Below, one piece after another: positions 15,947 through 23,393 of a stretch of 32,223 nucleotides of DNA (positions are counted from its first letter, which is position 1; each line of letters begins with the position of its first letter). A program made the translations under genes and the position numbers. The stretch lies in assembly GCA_900769285.1 (NCBI GenBank), contig CAAGGB010000091.1, forward strand, positions 1 through 32,223, in the 5' to 3' direction. Source of the DNA: Victivallales bacterium (GTDB taxonomy: Bacteria > Verrucomicrobiota > Lentisphaeria > Oligosphaerales > Oligosphaeraceae). The notes beneath the pieces were generated by a model, which was not told the origin of the DNA, did no database searches, and saw only the letters and a program-made list of their open reading frames with translations.

Positions 15947-16294
15947 TTACTTTTCCTGACGGCGAAGTGCCTGCATTTCAGCTTGATGGAGTGGCCTTGC
16001 AGGAACTGCACGGAGGTGGCCCGGCGTCCGTTCGCGACGAGCTCCGGGGGGGGAGGTCGCGGCCATCCCCGAGTCATCGGGCGCCGCCGCCGTGACCGCC
16101 GCGGCGGACAGACTGTCTAGGACTCCGCCGACGAGCCGCGCCAGCTCCAACTCCATGTCGTGCGGCGCCATGCCGCCGTGGATCGCGACCAGTCCCGCGC
16201 ATGCGTCGGCCACCCGACCCGCTATCCCCGCCACACTCTCCATGAACTTCCTCCTGAACGTCTCCACGACCTCCGCCATGTCACGAGTCTCCAT
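15947..16294 (-). pseudogene. GC-rich gene fragment, possibly the N-terminal part of a transposase
   Basis: An open frame of 115 aa on the minus strand starts METRDMAEVVETFRRKFMES and is plausible protein for about 80 residues (helical, acidic). It then loses sense near a run of eight G (16046-16053). After that run another frame gives VANGRRATSVQFLQGHSIKL followed by KCRHFAVRK, resembling the basic, Cys-containing segment of some transposases. I read this as one gene with a frameshift at the G run, cut off at about 15940 where the regulator remnant begins. The family is not recognised with confidence. Base composition is host-like and unlike the flanking AT-rich pieces. Confidence 0.3.
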
Positions 16295-16414
16295 GTCCGC
16301 GCTTCTGTCCAGGTTCTCCGAATGCCATCCGGTGGCGGTCGCGCCCCGTCAGCAGCAAAAACGGATGGGTGCCCACAGGTGTTGGCGGGACTGTCGGGCC
16401 AGGCAACGCCAGAC
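16295..16414. other. GC-rich spacer before the R-M operon end
   Basis: GC-rich sequence with no supported gene. Composition changes abruptly near 16430, where the AT-rich tail of the R-M operon begins, marking the left edge of the acquired island. Confidence 0.4.
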
Positions 16415-16666
16415 TCAGCCAACTAGTTGAGTTTGCTCCCTTGGGGAAGTACAAAGCCATGTTGGCAAAAGAGGCATATATGAGGAATTAATGAAAAAGG
16501 AACGTAGCGCATTAAAATCTTCTTCCAAAAATGTGCCTGATGTTATAGCCTCATTTAGAATGTTGTGAAGTGAATACAACTTTTCTTGGTCATTGGCGGA
16601 TTCGATTTCACTATTGGTATTCACTGTATTTACCTCATTTATGGAATAATCCTGGGACTTCCTCAA
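16415..16666 (-). CDS. Small hypothetical protein at the end of the R-M operon
   Basis: 83 aa, not recognised. It starts inside the 3' end of the McrC-like gene (32-nt overlap, different frame), the kind of overlap seen between coupled genes. It is hydrophilic and Asn/Ser/Glu-rich (NTNSEIESANDQEKLYSLHN), with a likely helix at about 30-55; there is no membrane segment. The last residues are encoded in the GC-rich flank, so the 3' end may have been altered where the island joins older DNA. It could be a small accessory protein of the restriction system or a chance frame. Confidence 0.35.
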   Translation of the reverse strand: MRKSQDYSINEVNTVNTNSEIESANDQEKLYSLHNILNEAITSGTFLEEDFNALRSFFINSSYMPLLPTWLCTSPREQTQLVG

Positions 16667-18077
16667 TTAAATGGAGATGAGTGTGGTTATTATAATTGGT
16701 GAACACTTTGGATGCCGCCAGTTTAACGACTTGAATGGCGGGAAGATTGGCGAAGATTGGCATCGTCGCCGTGCCTGCCACGCTTGATTCAGGCTGGTCA
16801 GTTGGGCTGACAAAGGCATTGACGGGCGTCATGCTGTGGATGTGCATGAAGTCGGTGTAGGCCAGCTGGTAGAGGTATTGCTTGCTGACATCCTCGACGC
16901 CGGGCTGTCCGCTTACATGCTTGTCATCCAGCTCGATGTCATAGTATTTGGCATCCAGGATGACAAAATGGGTATGGTCGTTGTTTCTGACAATGCGAAT
17001 ATAGTCGGGACGCAGCGTCTTGTCCGCATCGTGCGGTTCGCCGCCGCCAGCGGCCTGCCACTGCGGCTTCTTGATCAGGCCCTCCAATGTGTCCTCCCCA
17101 TTGAAAACGCCATCCAATGCGATGCCAAGTGTCTTCAGCTTGTTCTGGTATTGACTCTCGAATACATCGGCGCACATCGCCTCCCATAGGGTGTGGAAGC
17201 TGTTCGTGCCGAACATCCGTATCTCCGAGGCATCGGTGGCGAGATTGTTGTTCTCCACCCATGCCAGCATATTGCGCAGCAGGGTCTGCTTCCGGCTGAC
17301 GAACTGGATGTTGAGCTCCTTGCGCAGACGCTGGCAGATGTAGTCGTCCGTCCCGAAATTGATGCGTTCGCCCTGATAGGGAGTGGGCGTGTCAAGGTCG
17401 AGAATCAAGTCCAGTTCGCTGGCCTTGAGCCGTTTGGAGCACTCTGTGATGATACAGGAATGGAGCCGGGTGATGTAGTCGGTGTCATCCTGCCGTGTGT
17501 CGTTGGTGAAGTAGTCGAAATAGAAGGGACGGTTGTTTTGAATGACTGGCATCGTGGTGTTGATGGTGGTCTCCCAGTCTATCTCACCTTGGCCGTGAAG
17601 CGTCAGTTCGTCCCGCTGGTTGGAGTAAAGCCCATATGTGAGGTAATCGCGAAGCAGGAGCAACGCCAGGGCAAGCAGGTTCGGCATCCGAGTTGACGAA
17701 TCCCCTTCGATTGCCATGTCAAGCCCCGTATGCTCGGCATTGTAGCGTTCAATGGCATGCAGGACGGAACGCAGGTCGGAGATTTGGGGCTTCTTGATGA
17801 ATTTGGGATAGCACTTGATCGCATGACCGTCAATTTCAATCACGCCCACGTAGGTGAAGACGAAACTCGTGTCCCGACCGATTTCGCCGGAGATGTATTC
17901 CCCGTGCAGAGCCTCGTCCTGCCATCCCTCGTGCCTGTCAGCCTTGACAGGCTTGGCAAAGCCGGCAAGGACGAGCCGTTTCAGAATGTCCCTGGCCTTG
18001 GACGCATCGCTCCCAAACCCCTTGGAAAACTCATCCAGGCGGTAGGTTCGCTGCTCTGTGAAGCCAAGTTGGCTCAT
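16635..18077 (-). CDS. McrC/LlaJI-type restriction endonuclease subunit
   Basis: 480 aa. The nuclease partner of the McrB-like GTPase. The N-terminal half (1-290) is the McrC/LlaJI region that engages the motor ring. The C-terminal nuclease fold has E299 (FHTLWEAMCADVF), P357-D358 (LRPDY) and D375-A-K377 (VILDAKYYD), a PD-(D/E)xK site, then YLYQLAY with Q404 as in McrC proteins. Its start codon overlaps the stop of the McrB-like gene by 4 nt (ATGA), so the two are translationally coupled and probably made in fixed ratio. With two m5C methyltransferases upstream, this matches R2 of LlaJI-type systems better than a stand-alone modification-dependent McrBC. Confidence 0.88.
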   Translation of the reverse strand: MSQLGFTEQRTYRLDEFSKGFGSDASKARDILKRLVLAGFAKPVKADRHEGWQDEALHGEYISGEIGRDTSFVFTYVGVIEIDGHAIKCYPKFIKKPQISDLRSVLHAIERYNAEHTGLDMAIEGDSSTRMPNLLALALLLLRDYLTYGLYSNQRDELTLHGQGEIDWETTINTTMPVIQNNRPFYFDYFTNDTRQDDTDYITRLHSCIITECSKRLKASELDLILDLDTPTPYQGERINFGTDDYICQRLRKELNIQFVSRKQTLLRNMLAWVENNNLATDASEIRMFGTNSFHTLWEAMCADVFESQYQNKLKTLGIALDGVFNGEDTLEGLIKKPQWQAAGGGEPHDADKTLRPDYIRIVRNNDHTHFVILDAKYYDIELDDKHVSGQPGVEDVSKQYLYQLAYTDFMHIHSMTPVNAFVSPTDQPESSVAGTATMPIFANLPAIQVVKLAASKVFTNYNNHTHLHLIEEVPGLFHK

Positions 18078-20260
18078 GCGTTGCCCTGGCCTCCCTCGTC
18101 GTCTGGTTCATCCAGGTCTTTTGCCTGCTCTATGTCGAAATTGAAAACTGCCTTCAACCCGCCTTCCTCAACCTGCCGGCAAATGATGGAGTAGGAGAAC
18201 AGGCCGTCCTTTCCATTGAAGAGCGCAGATGGATTGTGCCGGATGGCATCCTCGAAGAGGTACATCAGCACCTTTGACTTGAATGCCTCTATAAACACCT
18301 TGTCATCCGCTTCCAGGACATCGAACCCGACAAAGAAGGGACCAAGCAGCTTGTCCTCGTTGATCCTCATCGCAAGCAGTTTGGCGTTGATGGCCTTGCG
18401 AATGGCATTCCAGTAATAATTTCCGTCCTTGAATGGATACAAATAGTCCGCAATTTTCTCCTCGTTGGTATCGATTCCAAGGTACTCAAAATCCCAGCGG
18501 CGCTTGAAGGCCGTGTCAATTGGAAACACACCCTGGTCGGCACTGTTCATCGTCGCCCAGATGTAGAAGTTGGCGGGCAGGAAAAGCTCGTCCATCTCCA
18601 ATTTCATCTCTTGGAAATACTGCTTCATGTCCTCGCTCATGGCAATTGGATACTCGCTGGTCCCGTCCGCCTTCCTGTCCAACAACTGGAAGGCGTCTCC
18701 GAACACGGCGGCGGCATTGGCCCTGTTCAATTCCTCAATGATAAGCAGGTAGTCCTTGTCTGGATCCTGGTAGGCCTTGGCAAGAAGCCGCAGGAAAGGA
18801 CCAGGAACATATTCGTAGGAAATCTGATGTTCCGCCTCTGTTGTTATCAATCTTACATACTCTCTCAACGCCTTTCCATGATTGAATTCCACAATATTGT
18901 CATTTGAGGCATTTGTGCCATCAGCCTTTCTTGTCTTAAGTTCTCCGTCAAATCCGCAAATCCCCAATAACAATGGCAAACGTGTCAACTGGTTTCTTCT
19001 GTTAAAACTATCGTATAGCGCATCGTATTTTTCCTGAATTGTTTTCTCTTTGTCCTGCAAAACAGCCAAGATCTCCCTTGCTTCAGCTGAAATCGATGTG
19101 CATTTATTTTTCATTGCCGGCTTGTATGTTCCGACAAACTGTTGATATGTGTAAGTTGGATAGAAAGTCACCCTTTCCTGACACTTCCTGTCAAAAACGG
19201 ACGCTTTTTCTCTCAACAAATAGCTTTTGCCTGTTCCCGGTGCGCCAAATGTAATGAGCTGGAGTGGTAAATGGCTATGTTTGATTGTCTGTGAAATCTG
19301 CGATTGGGACATTTTGATTCCTCCAATGAAACTTGGCATCAGCCAGCCCAGTCTGTATTGCGGATTGCTGAATACGTTTATCAATTGAGAATCTATTCTG
19401 CCATAGAAGGAGAACCAATCCTCTCCAGAATTCTCCTTCCAAAAAGATTCCTCGAAGTTGAACTGTTGGATTAGCCATCGTAATGATTCTTCGTGAACGG
19501 ATGCCTGTTCAGATAGCGTTATAGAATTCTGTCTTCCTGTTGTATTTAGGGAAAACACACTTGTCATTGACAGAAGTTTCATCCAGTCAGCTGCGTTTCT
19601 TCGAATATTGCCTCCTTGCTCTGGAATTTCATCCTCACCGTTTCTGCTTGAAATAATAGCGTTGCAACAGTCCTCAACTTCGCTATGATTTGAACATCGA
19701 AGAACAAATTTAGCCATTTCATCGATAGACAAGTTGGCTTGCTTTTGCATCTTCTTTGATAGTATGTCCAATACCTCCCATGTGAATGCAAAAGGACGGA
19801 TGCACACTCCATAACTTTCCTGTAGACTGGTTAATGTTGCAAAAGAAGACAAGTCGCTACCATCCTCAAGCGTGACATTATTCGGGATTGTCCGTTTGAA
19901 ACCATTGGCATACTGATATCGCATCAATTGCAATGTCATGGCCTCGTCAAATGAAAGGCTTCCGGCAAGCAACTCTTTTGCCACTGGTGTCAGCAACAGC
20001 ATCCCATTGTTTGAAGCAGAACTGACGATAAACCCGAATTCACTTAATACTTGCTGATAGTCTCTCCAAAGACTTCTGCCAGTTTCAGATGAGAAACGGC
20101 CAAGTTCATTTAGTCGAGCATCTATTGCCGCTATATCAATGGGTTTTCCATCAAGATCAGCACAGCCACGCAACAACCCGATTATTGTATCTGCACAGAC
20201 TATTCCTGTGTGCTGGGTTATTTGCCATGTGTATCCAGGATAAGGTAGATTAGGAAACAT
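18074..20260 (-). CDS. McrB-like AAA+ GTPase restriction subunit (LlaJI R1-type)
   Basis: 728 aa. A nucleotide-driven motor for restriction. The N-terminal about 120 residues, with LLLTPVAKELLAGSLSFDEA then LQLMRYQYANGFK, resemble the winged-helix DNA-reading part of AlwI/LlaJI enzymes. A long linker follows, then the AAA+ domain: Walker A GAPGTGKS (339-346), Walker B LLIIEELNRA (505-514), the McrB signature MNSAD (571-575, normally MNTAD) and arginines 587-588. AAGGAG sits 5 nt before the ATG. It lies 9 nt after methyltransferase 1 and overlaps the nuclease gene. It is known from LlaJI-type systems that such a subunit binds the unmethylated target and moves DNA using GTP; nucleotide use here is inferred. 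Confidence 0.9.
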   Translation of the reverse strand: MFPNLPYPGYTWQITQHTGIVCADTIIGLLRGCADLDGKPIDIAAIDARLNELGRFSSETGRSLWRDYQQVLSEFGFIVSSASNNGMLLLTPVAKELLAGSLSFDEAMTLQLMRYQYANGFKRTIPNNVTLEDGSDLSSFATLTSLQESYGVCIRPFAFTWEVLDILSKKMQKQANLSIDEMAKFVLRCSNHSEVEDCCNAIISSRNGEDEIPEQGGNIRRNAADWMKLLSMTSVFSLNTTGRQNSITLSEQASVHEESLRWLIQQFNFEESFWKENSGEDWFSFYGRIDSQLINVFSNPQYRLGWLMPSFIGGIKMSQSQISQTIKHSHLPLQLITFGAPGTGKSYLLREKASVFDRKCQERVTFYPTYTYQQFVGTYKPAMKNKCTSISAEAREILAVLQDKEKTIQEKYDALYDSFNRRNQLTRLPLLLGICGFDGELKTRKADGTNASNDNIVEFNHGKALREYVRLITTEAEHQISYEYVPGPFLRLLAKAYQDPDKDYLLIIEELNRANAAAVFGDAFQLLDRKADGTSEYPIAMSEDMKQYFQEMKLEMDELFLPANFYIWATMNSADQGVFPIDTAFKRRWDFEYLGIDTNEEKIADYLYPFKDGNYYWNAIRKAINAKLLAMRINEDKLLGPFFVGFDVLEADDKVFIEAFKSKVLMYLFEDAIRHNPSALFNGKDGLFSYSIICRQVEEGGLKAVFNFDIEQAKDLDEPDDEGGQGNA

Positions 20261-20269
20261 TTTTACTCC

Positions 20270-21328
20270 TTATTTATGTCCTGTTTGCGGTTGTGAATCG
20301 AGAACTGATTTTATTTGCCGTATGACCTCGTATGCCAAAAGAGGGGGAACTGCATTGCCCACCTGACGATATTGCTCTGTCCTTCCCCCACCGAATTCAT
20401 ACCAGTCAGGGAAACTTTGAATTCTTGCGGCTTCGCGGACTGTAAGCACACGATGTTCGGTAGGGTGAATATGCGGACGTGCTCCGCCAACAGATGAGCC
20501 GATTAGAATTGTATGAGAAGGCAAACTGGGATCAAGTCTATCGCAATAAGACCCCTTGTCCCGCTTTCCCTGGGGAACTTTCTTGAAACGTTCCACGACA
20601 TTTGGCGTATGGATTCTTATTTCGTGGTTTGGCAAACCATCAATGTTCTCCAAGGCAAGACCACTTGGCACAGGTAACGGCAAACCGAATTTCTTCTCCG
20701 CTGAACTTTTTTCAGGGAATTTAAAACCATCAGATACCACATCTGGTCGAAATCCTATTATAAACAGACGTTCTCTTATTTGCGGCACTCCAAAATCGGT
20801 TGCCTTTAGCACATTCCTGAAAAGAATGTATCCTGTTTTTTGCTGAATAAAATCCCATAGAGTGGAAAAATCCTTTCCCTCATTAACGGTCAGAAGACCA
20901 GGTACGTTTTCGAACAGGAACACTCGAGGTTGCAAAGACGCTATAAGGTCAAAATACTTAATCGTCAATTGTCCTCTTGGATCGTCAAGAGAATTCCTTT
21001 TGCCCATTATGCTAAAAGATTGGCATGGAGGTCCCGCAATAATCAAATCAATTGTGCCTGTGATACCTGACATCCCGCGAATCTTTTCAGCGGTCAATTT
21101 CATGGCATCATCATTATAGACAGTGACATGAGGCAAATTCCTTTTGATTGTTGCAGTATAGGCGGGTTTTATGTCACTTACAAATTTAGACTCGAAACCA
21201 GCACAGTAAGCTCCTAGATCCAATCCTCCACCACCGCTGAATAAGCTTATGCAGTTGTATTGGCACTTGTGGACCTTCTTGAAGGAACCAAGGTATGCTA
21301 GATATGGATTTATGTGTTGTTCACTCAT
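20270..21328 (-). CDS. DNA (cytosine-5) methyltransferase 1 of the R-M operon
   Basis: 352 aa. It transfers a methyl group from S-adenosylmethionine to C5 of cytosine. Motif I is FSGGGGLDLG (29-39 region), motif IV GPPCQSFS (99-106, catalytic C102), motif VI ENV (140-142), motif VIII RERLFIIG (185-192) and motif X RQVGNAVPP (321-329). The region about 200-300 between VIII and IX is the target-recognition part. All key residues are present. It starts 5 nt after methyltransferase 2 ends. Two different methylases in one operon suggest an asymmetric target with one enzyme per strand, as in LlaJI. Confidence 0.94.
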   Translation of the reverse strand: MSEQHINPYLAYLGSFKKVHKCQYNCISLFSGGGGLDLGAYCAGFESKFVSDIKPAYTATIKRNLPHVTVYNDDAMKLTAEKIRGMSGITGTIDLIIAGPPCQSFSIMGKRNSLDDPRGQLTIKYFDLIASLQPRVFLFENVPGLLTVNEGKDFSTLWDFIQQKTGYILFRNVLKATDFGVPQIRERLFIIGFRPDVVSDGFKFPEKSSAEKKFGLPLPVPSGLALENIDGLPNHEIRIHTPNVVERFKKVPQGKRDKGSYCDRLDPSLPSHTILIGSSVGGARPHIHPTEHRVLTVREAARIQSFPDWYEFGGGRTEQYRQVGNAVPPLLAYEVIRQIKSVLDSQPQTGHK

Positions 21329-21333
21329 CGGTA

Positions 21334-22395
21334 CTATGAAATCGCATTTTTTATGTCGTCACAAATGGAACTTATCACAGGCGGGCAAACAGCATTGGCA
21401 AGTTGCTTTGCTGCATCCGTTCGTGAAACTGAAGAAAAATCATAACCATCGGGAAAGCCCATAATCCTCTTCATCTCAAGCAAGGAAAGGTATCTCCTTT
21501 CCCCCGTAAGGATAGGGACATGTGCTCCACCGCCTGAGTTCAGCACTGTAAAAGTCGGAAACGGCTCGTCAAGGGACAATGCCCGCACACCACTTGAACG
21601 AACTTGCAGCACACAATTGGCAAGATCGCAATTGCCAACCATTCTCTCGATACAACGTCGTGATTTTGGAACATCGAATGTCATTTCGTCGATGTTGCGC
21701 CGCCCACAGTACAAGTCAATATATTCATTCCATCTTTCCGAGACGGCACGTCCGCCAACCCCGTGTTCTATGAATGGGCGTAACGCCGTTCGCGGTGTCT
21801 TCTTTTCTGTAAATGTCAGGGCTAATTCACCAAATACTTTTTTGTTGAACCCAATGATATAAACCCTGCGTCGGCTTTGTGGTATGCCAAAAAACGCACT
21901 GTCCAATATCTTACTGGATACTGAATAGCCTATCAACTCCAGCTTTTCAAGAATTGAGGTATAGGTCTTTCCACCATTGTGACGCACAAGGTTGGCAACG
22001 TTCTCCAGGAAAACAATCATTGGTTTTTTGGCTTCAATAATTGTTGCAAGTTTTGAGAAAATATTCCCACGAGGATCATCAAAGCCCAACCCTTTTCCTG
22101 CTATTGAAAAGGGCTGGCAAGGGAAACCAGCACAAATCATATCAAAATCTGGAATGTCTGTTGGATTGAGTTCCAGAAGGTCAGCAGAGTCGAAACCACG
22201 TCCAAAGTTTTTACTATATGTCTTTGAACAGGCTGCATCTATCTCATTGGCATATACAAGGTCTGCATTTAGTGTTGAGGCTTCGATGCCAAGGCGAAAA
22301 CCACCAACCCCTGCACAGAATTCTGCATAGCGGATCGTTGTACGCTGGATGTCATTCAGCGTATTAGCCTGTTTTTCGCATTGGTCTTTCTTCAT
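21334..22395 (-). CDS. DNA (cytosine-5) methyltransferase 2 of the R-M operon
   Basis: 353 aa. Same reaction as its neighbour but a different lineage. Motif I is FCAGVGGFRLG (26-36), motif IV GFPCQPFS (90-97, catalytic C93), ENV at 131-133 and RRRVYIIG at 175-182. The recognition region is about 195-290, and motif X is QLANAVCPP (331-339), where the usual QxGNxV glycine is alanine. The ATG overlaps the TGA of the controller remnant upstream (ATGA), and AGGA inside that remnant serves as Shine-Dalgarno. It is the first intact gene of the operon; the controller and possibly the promoter in front of it were cut by an IS. Confidence 0.94.
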   Translation of the reverse strand: MKKDQCEKQANTLNDIQRTTIRYAEFCAGVGGFRLGIEASTLNADLVYANEIDAACSKTYSKNFGRGFDSADLLELNPTDIPDFDMICAGFPCQPFSIAGKGLGFDDPRGNIFSKLATIIEAKKPMIVFLENVANLVRHNGGKTYTSILEKLELIGYSVSSKILDSAFFGIPQSRRRVYIIGFNKKVFGELALTFTEKKTPRTALRPFIEHGVGGRAVSERWNEYIDLYCGRRNIDEMTFDVPKSRRCIERMVGNCDLANCVLQVRSSGVRALSLDEPFPTFTVLNSGGGAHVPILTGERRYLSLLEMKRIMGFPDGYDFSSVSRTDAAKQLANAVCPPVISSICDDIKNAIS

Positions 22396-22508
22396 TTTTC
22401 ATCCTGCAAAGAATTTTCTTCAATTTCCATTATATCATCCAATTTACACCCCAATACCTTGCAAACCCGTAGAAGTATATCCGTTCCTATGTTGTGAGCG
22501 TTCGAAAA
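22392..22508 (-). pseudogene. 3' remnant of a HTH (XRE-type) controller gene
   Basis: The frame ending in TGA 22394-22392 reads HNIGTDILLRVCKVLGCKLD then DIMEIEENSLQDEK. That is the C-terminal end of small Cro/C1-type regulators (the last helix and the L-x-C-x-x-DI-x-E tail). Nothing of the first helices is present, because the inverted repeat of the neighbouring IS starts at 22496. Its stop overlaps the methyltransferase start, so it was the first gene of the R-M operon and probably its controller protein. Confidence 0.65.
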
Positions 22509-22510
22509 GG
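22496..22510 (+). repeat. Left terminal inverted repeat of the IS remnant
   Basis: 15 bp, exact inverse complement of 23379-23393. It marks the point where the HTH controller reading frame ends. Confidence 0.75.
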
Positions 22511-22519
22511 TAGGGGGCA

Positions 22520-22568
22520 GGGACAAATTTCTCTGTCCAGTCACCCTTGAAAATCAGAAATTTGTCCC
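22520..22568. repeat. Perfect 13-bp inverted repeat near the IS end
   Basis: GGGACAAATTTCT (22520-22532) and AGAAATTTGTCCC (22556-22568) can form a 13-bp hairpin with a 23-nt loop. It lies just inside the left end of the IS remnant and may be a subterminal element of the transposon, or a REP-like palindrome. Confidence 0.7.
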
Positions 22569-22723
22569 ATCTCTGTCAACTGGCCCCACTTTGTGGGGGC
22601 AGATGGGGCTCCAGGACGCCAAAGTGGCTCTTCTCGTGCCGTTCTCCGGGCCTCCGGGCGCAGTCGGCCATGCTGCCTCGCTGACGGCGGCCTGATGGCA
22701 GGCGATCCTGCGTCAGGAGTGGC

Positions 22724-23294
22724 TCAGGTGCCGCCGGTCGCCTCCGGGCGGAAGGCGCATGCCGTCCTGGCCGGGCGCCGCCTCCCGCGCACCCTGACCT
22801 CTCTCTTGTAGGGGAGCATCAGGTCATAGACGATGACCTTGCACAGCAGCTCGGCGCGGACGCGCCCCTCGCCGACGCAGGCGGCCCGCCCGAGGAGGTG
22901 GGCCCGCTTCAGCGTGGAGATGACGCCCTCGATGCGCGCCCGGACGCGCCGCAGCGCGCGGTGGGCGTCGTCGTCCCACTCGCCGGGCGGCGTCAGGCGC
23001 CGCCCCCTGGCGCAGCTGAAGGAGGCCAGCGCGCCAAGCCCGTCCCAGATCCACTCCAGGTTCGCCCGGGAGGTGTGGCCGTCGTCCGCGGAGACGGCGG
23101 ACGGGGTGACGCCCGTGGCCTCCACCGCCATCCCGACGGCGGCCCTCAGGTTCGCCGCGTCGCCCGGCACCCCTGGCCCACGACGACCGCCGCCACCATG
23201 CCGCAGGCGCCGGTCACGATCTGGGGATGGTAGCCGGGCACCGGCGCGCGCCCGCCCTTCATGATGATCGCCGCGTCCGGGTCGGCGGCGCTCA
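22724..23294 (-). pseudogene. Degenerate transposase (C-terminal part)
   Basis: The minus strand reads DPDAAIIMKGGRAPVPGYHP then QIVTGACGMVAAVVV from about 23294. A frame change occurs at the CCCC run 23170-23173. After it, ADDGHTSRANLEW (an Asp of the DDE triad) continues to RVRARIEGVISTLKRAHLLG (the catalytic Glu region) and RAELLCKVIVYDLML, with a stop at 22724. The N-terminal half is missing. This is the C-terminal half of a DDE transposase; I cannot name the family with certainty. Composition is GC-rich like the host. Confidence 0.65.
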
Positions 23295-23300
23295 CTTTTT

Positions 23301-23335
23301 TTCAGGCAAATTTCCCGGGGACTTCAGGCAAATTT
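23301..23335. repeat. Two direct copies of TTCAGGCAAATTT
   Basis: A 13-nt direct repeat (23301-23313 and 23323-23335), 22 nt apart from start to start. It lies between the transposase remnant and the right inverted repeat. It could be part of a subterminal transposase-binding site. Confidence 0.5.
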
Positions 23336-23378
23336 GCACATTTGCTACGGGGGGGGTGGATCCAATCCCTCTTCCCCC

Positions 23379-23393
23379 CCTTTTCGAACGCTC
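23379..23393 (-). repeat. Right terminal inverted repeat of the IS remnant
   Basis: 15 bp, exact inverse complement of 22496-22510. Confidence 0.75.

Larger units (their letters stand above)
22496..23393 (-). mobile_element. Remnant of a GC-rich insertion sequence with terminal inverted repeats
   Basis: GAGCGTTCGAAAAGG at 22496-22510 is repeated in perfect inverse at 23379-23393, with further G-rich matching inside. Between the repeats lies a decayed transposase. At about 898 bp and without the transposase N-terminus, the element has an internal deletion. No target duplication is visible, and the part of the HTH gene that should lie beyond the right end is absent, so the insertion was accompanied by a deletion. 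Confidence 0.7.

Noticed and set aside
13563..16428. Shared CCAACTAG near 13563 and 16420 as attachment sites of an island
   Set aside because: Eight bases are too few, and neither copy sits at a demonstrated recombination point.
16635..20260. A stand-alone McrBC modification-dependent restriction system
   Set aside because: The two linked m5C methyltransferases and the AlwI/LlaJI-like N-terminus point to a LlaJI-type R-M system that protects its own site by methylation.
15947..23294. The two GC-rich transposase-like fragments as halves of one gene split by the R-M island
   Set aside because: The fragment resembling an N-terminus lies downstream of the C-terminal fragment on the minus strand, the wrong order for a simple insertion, and the families may differ.
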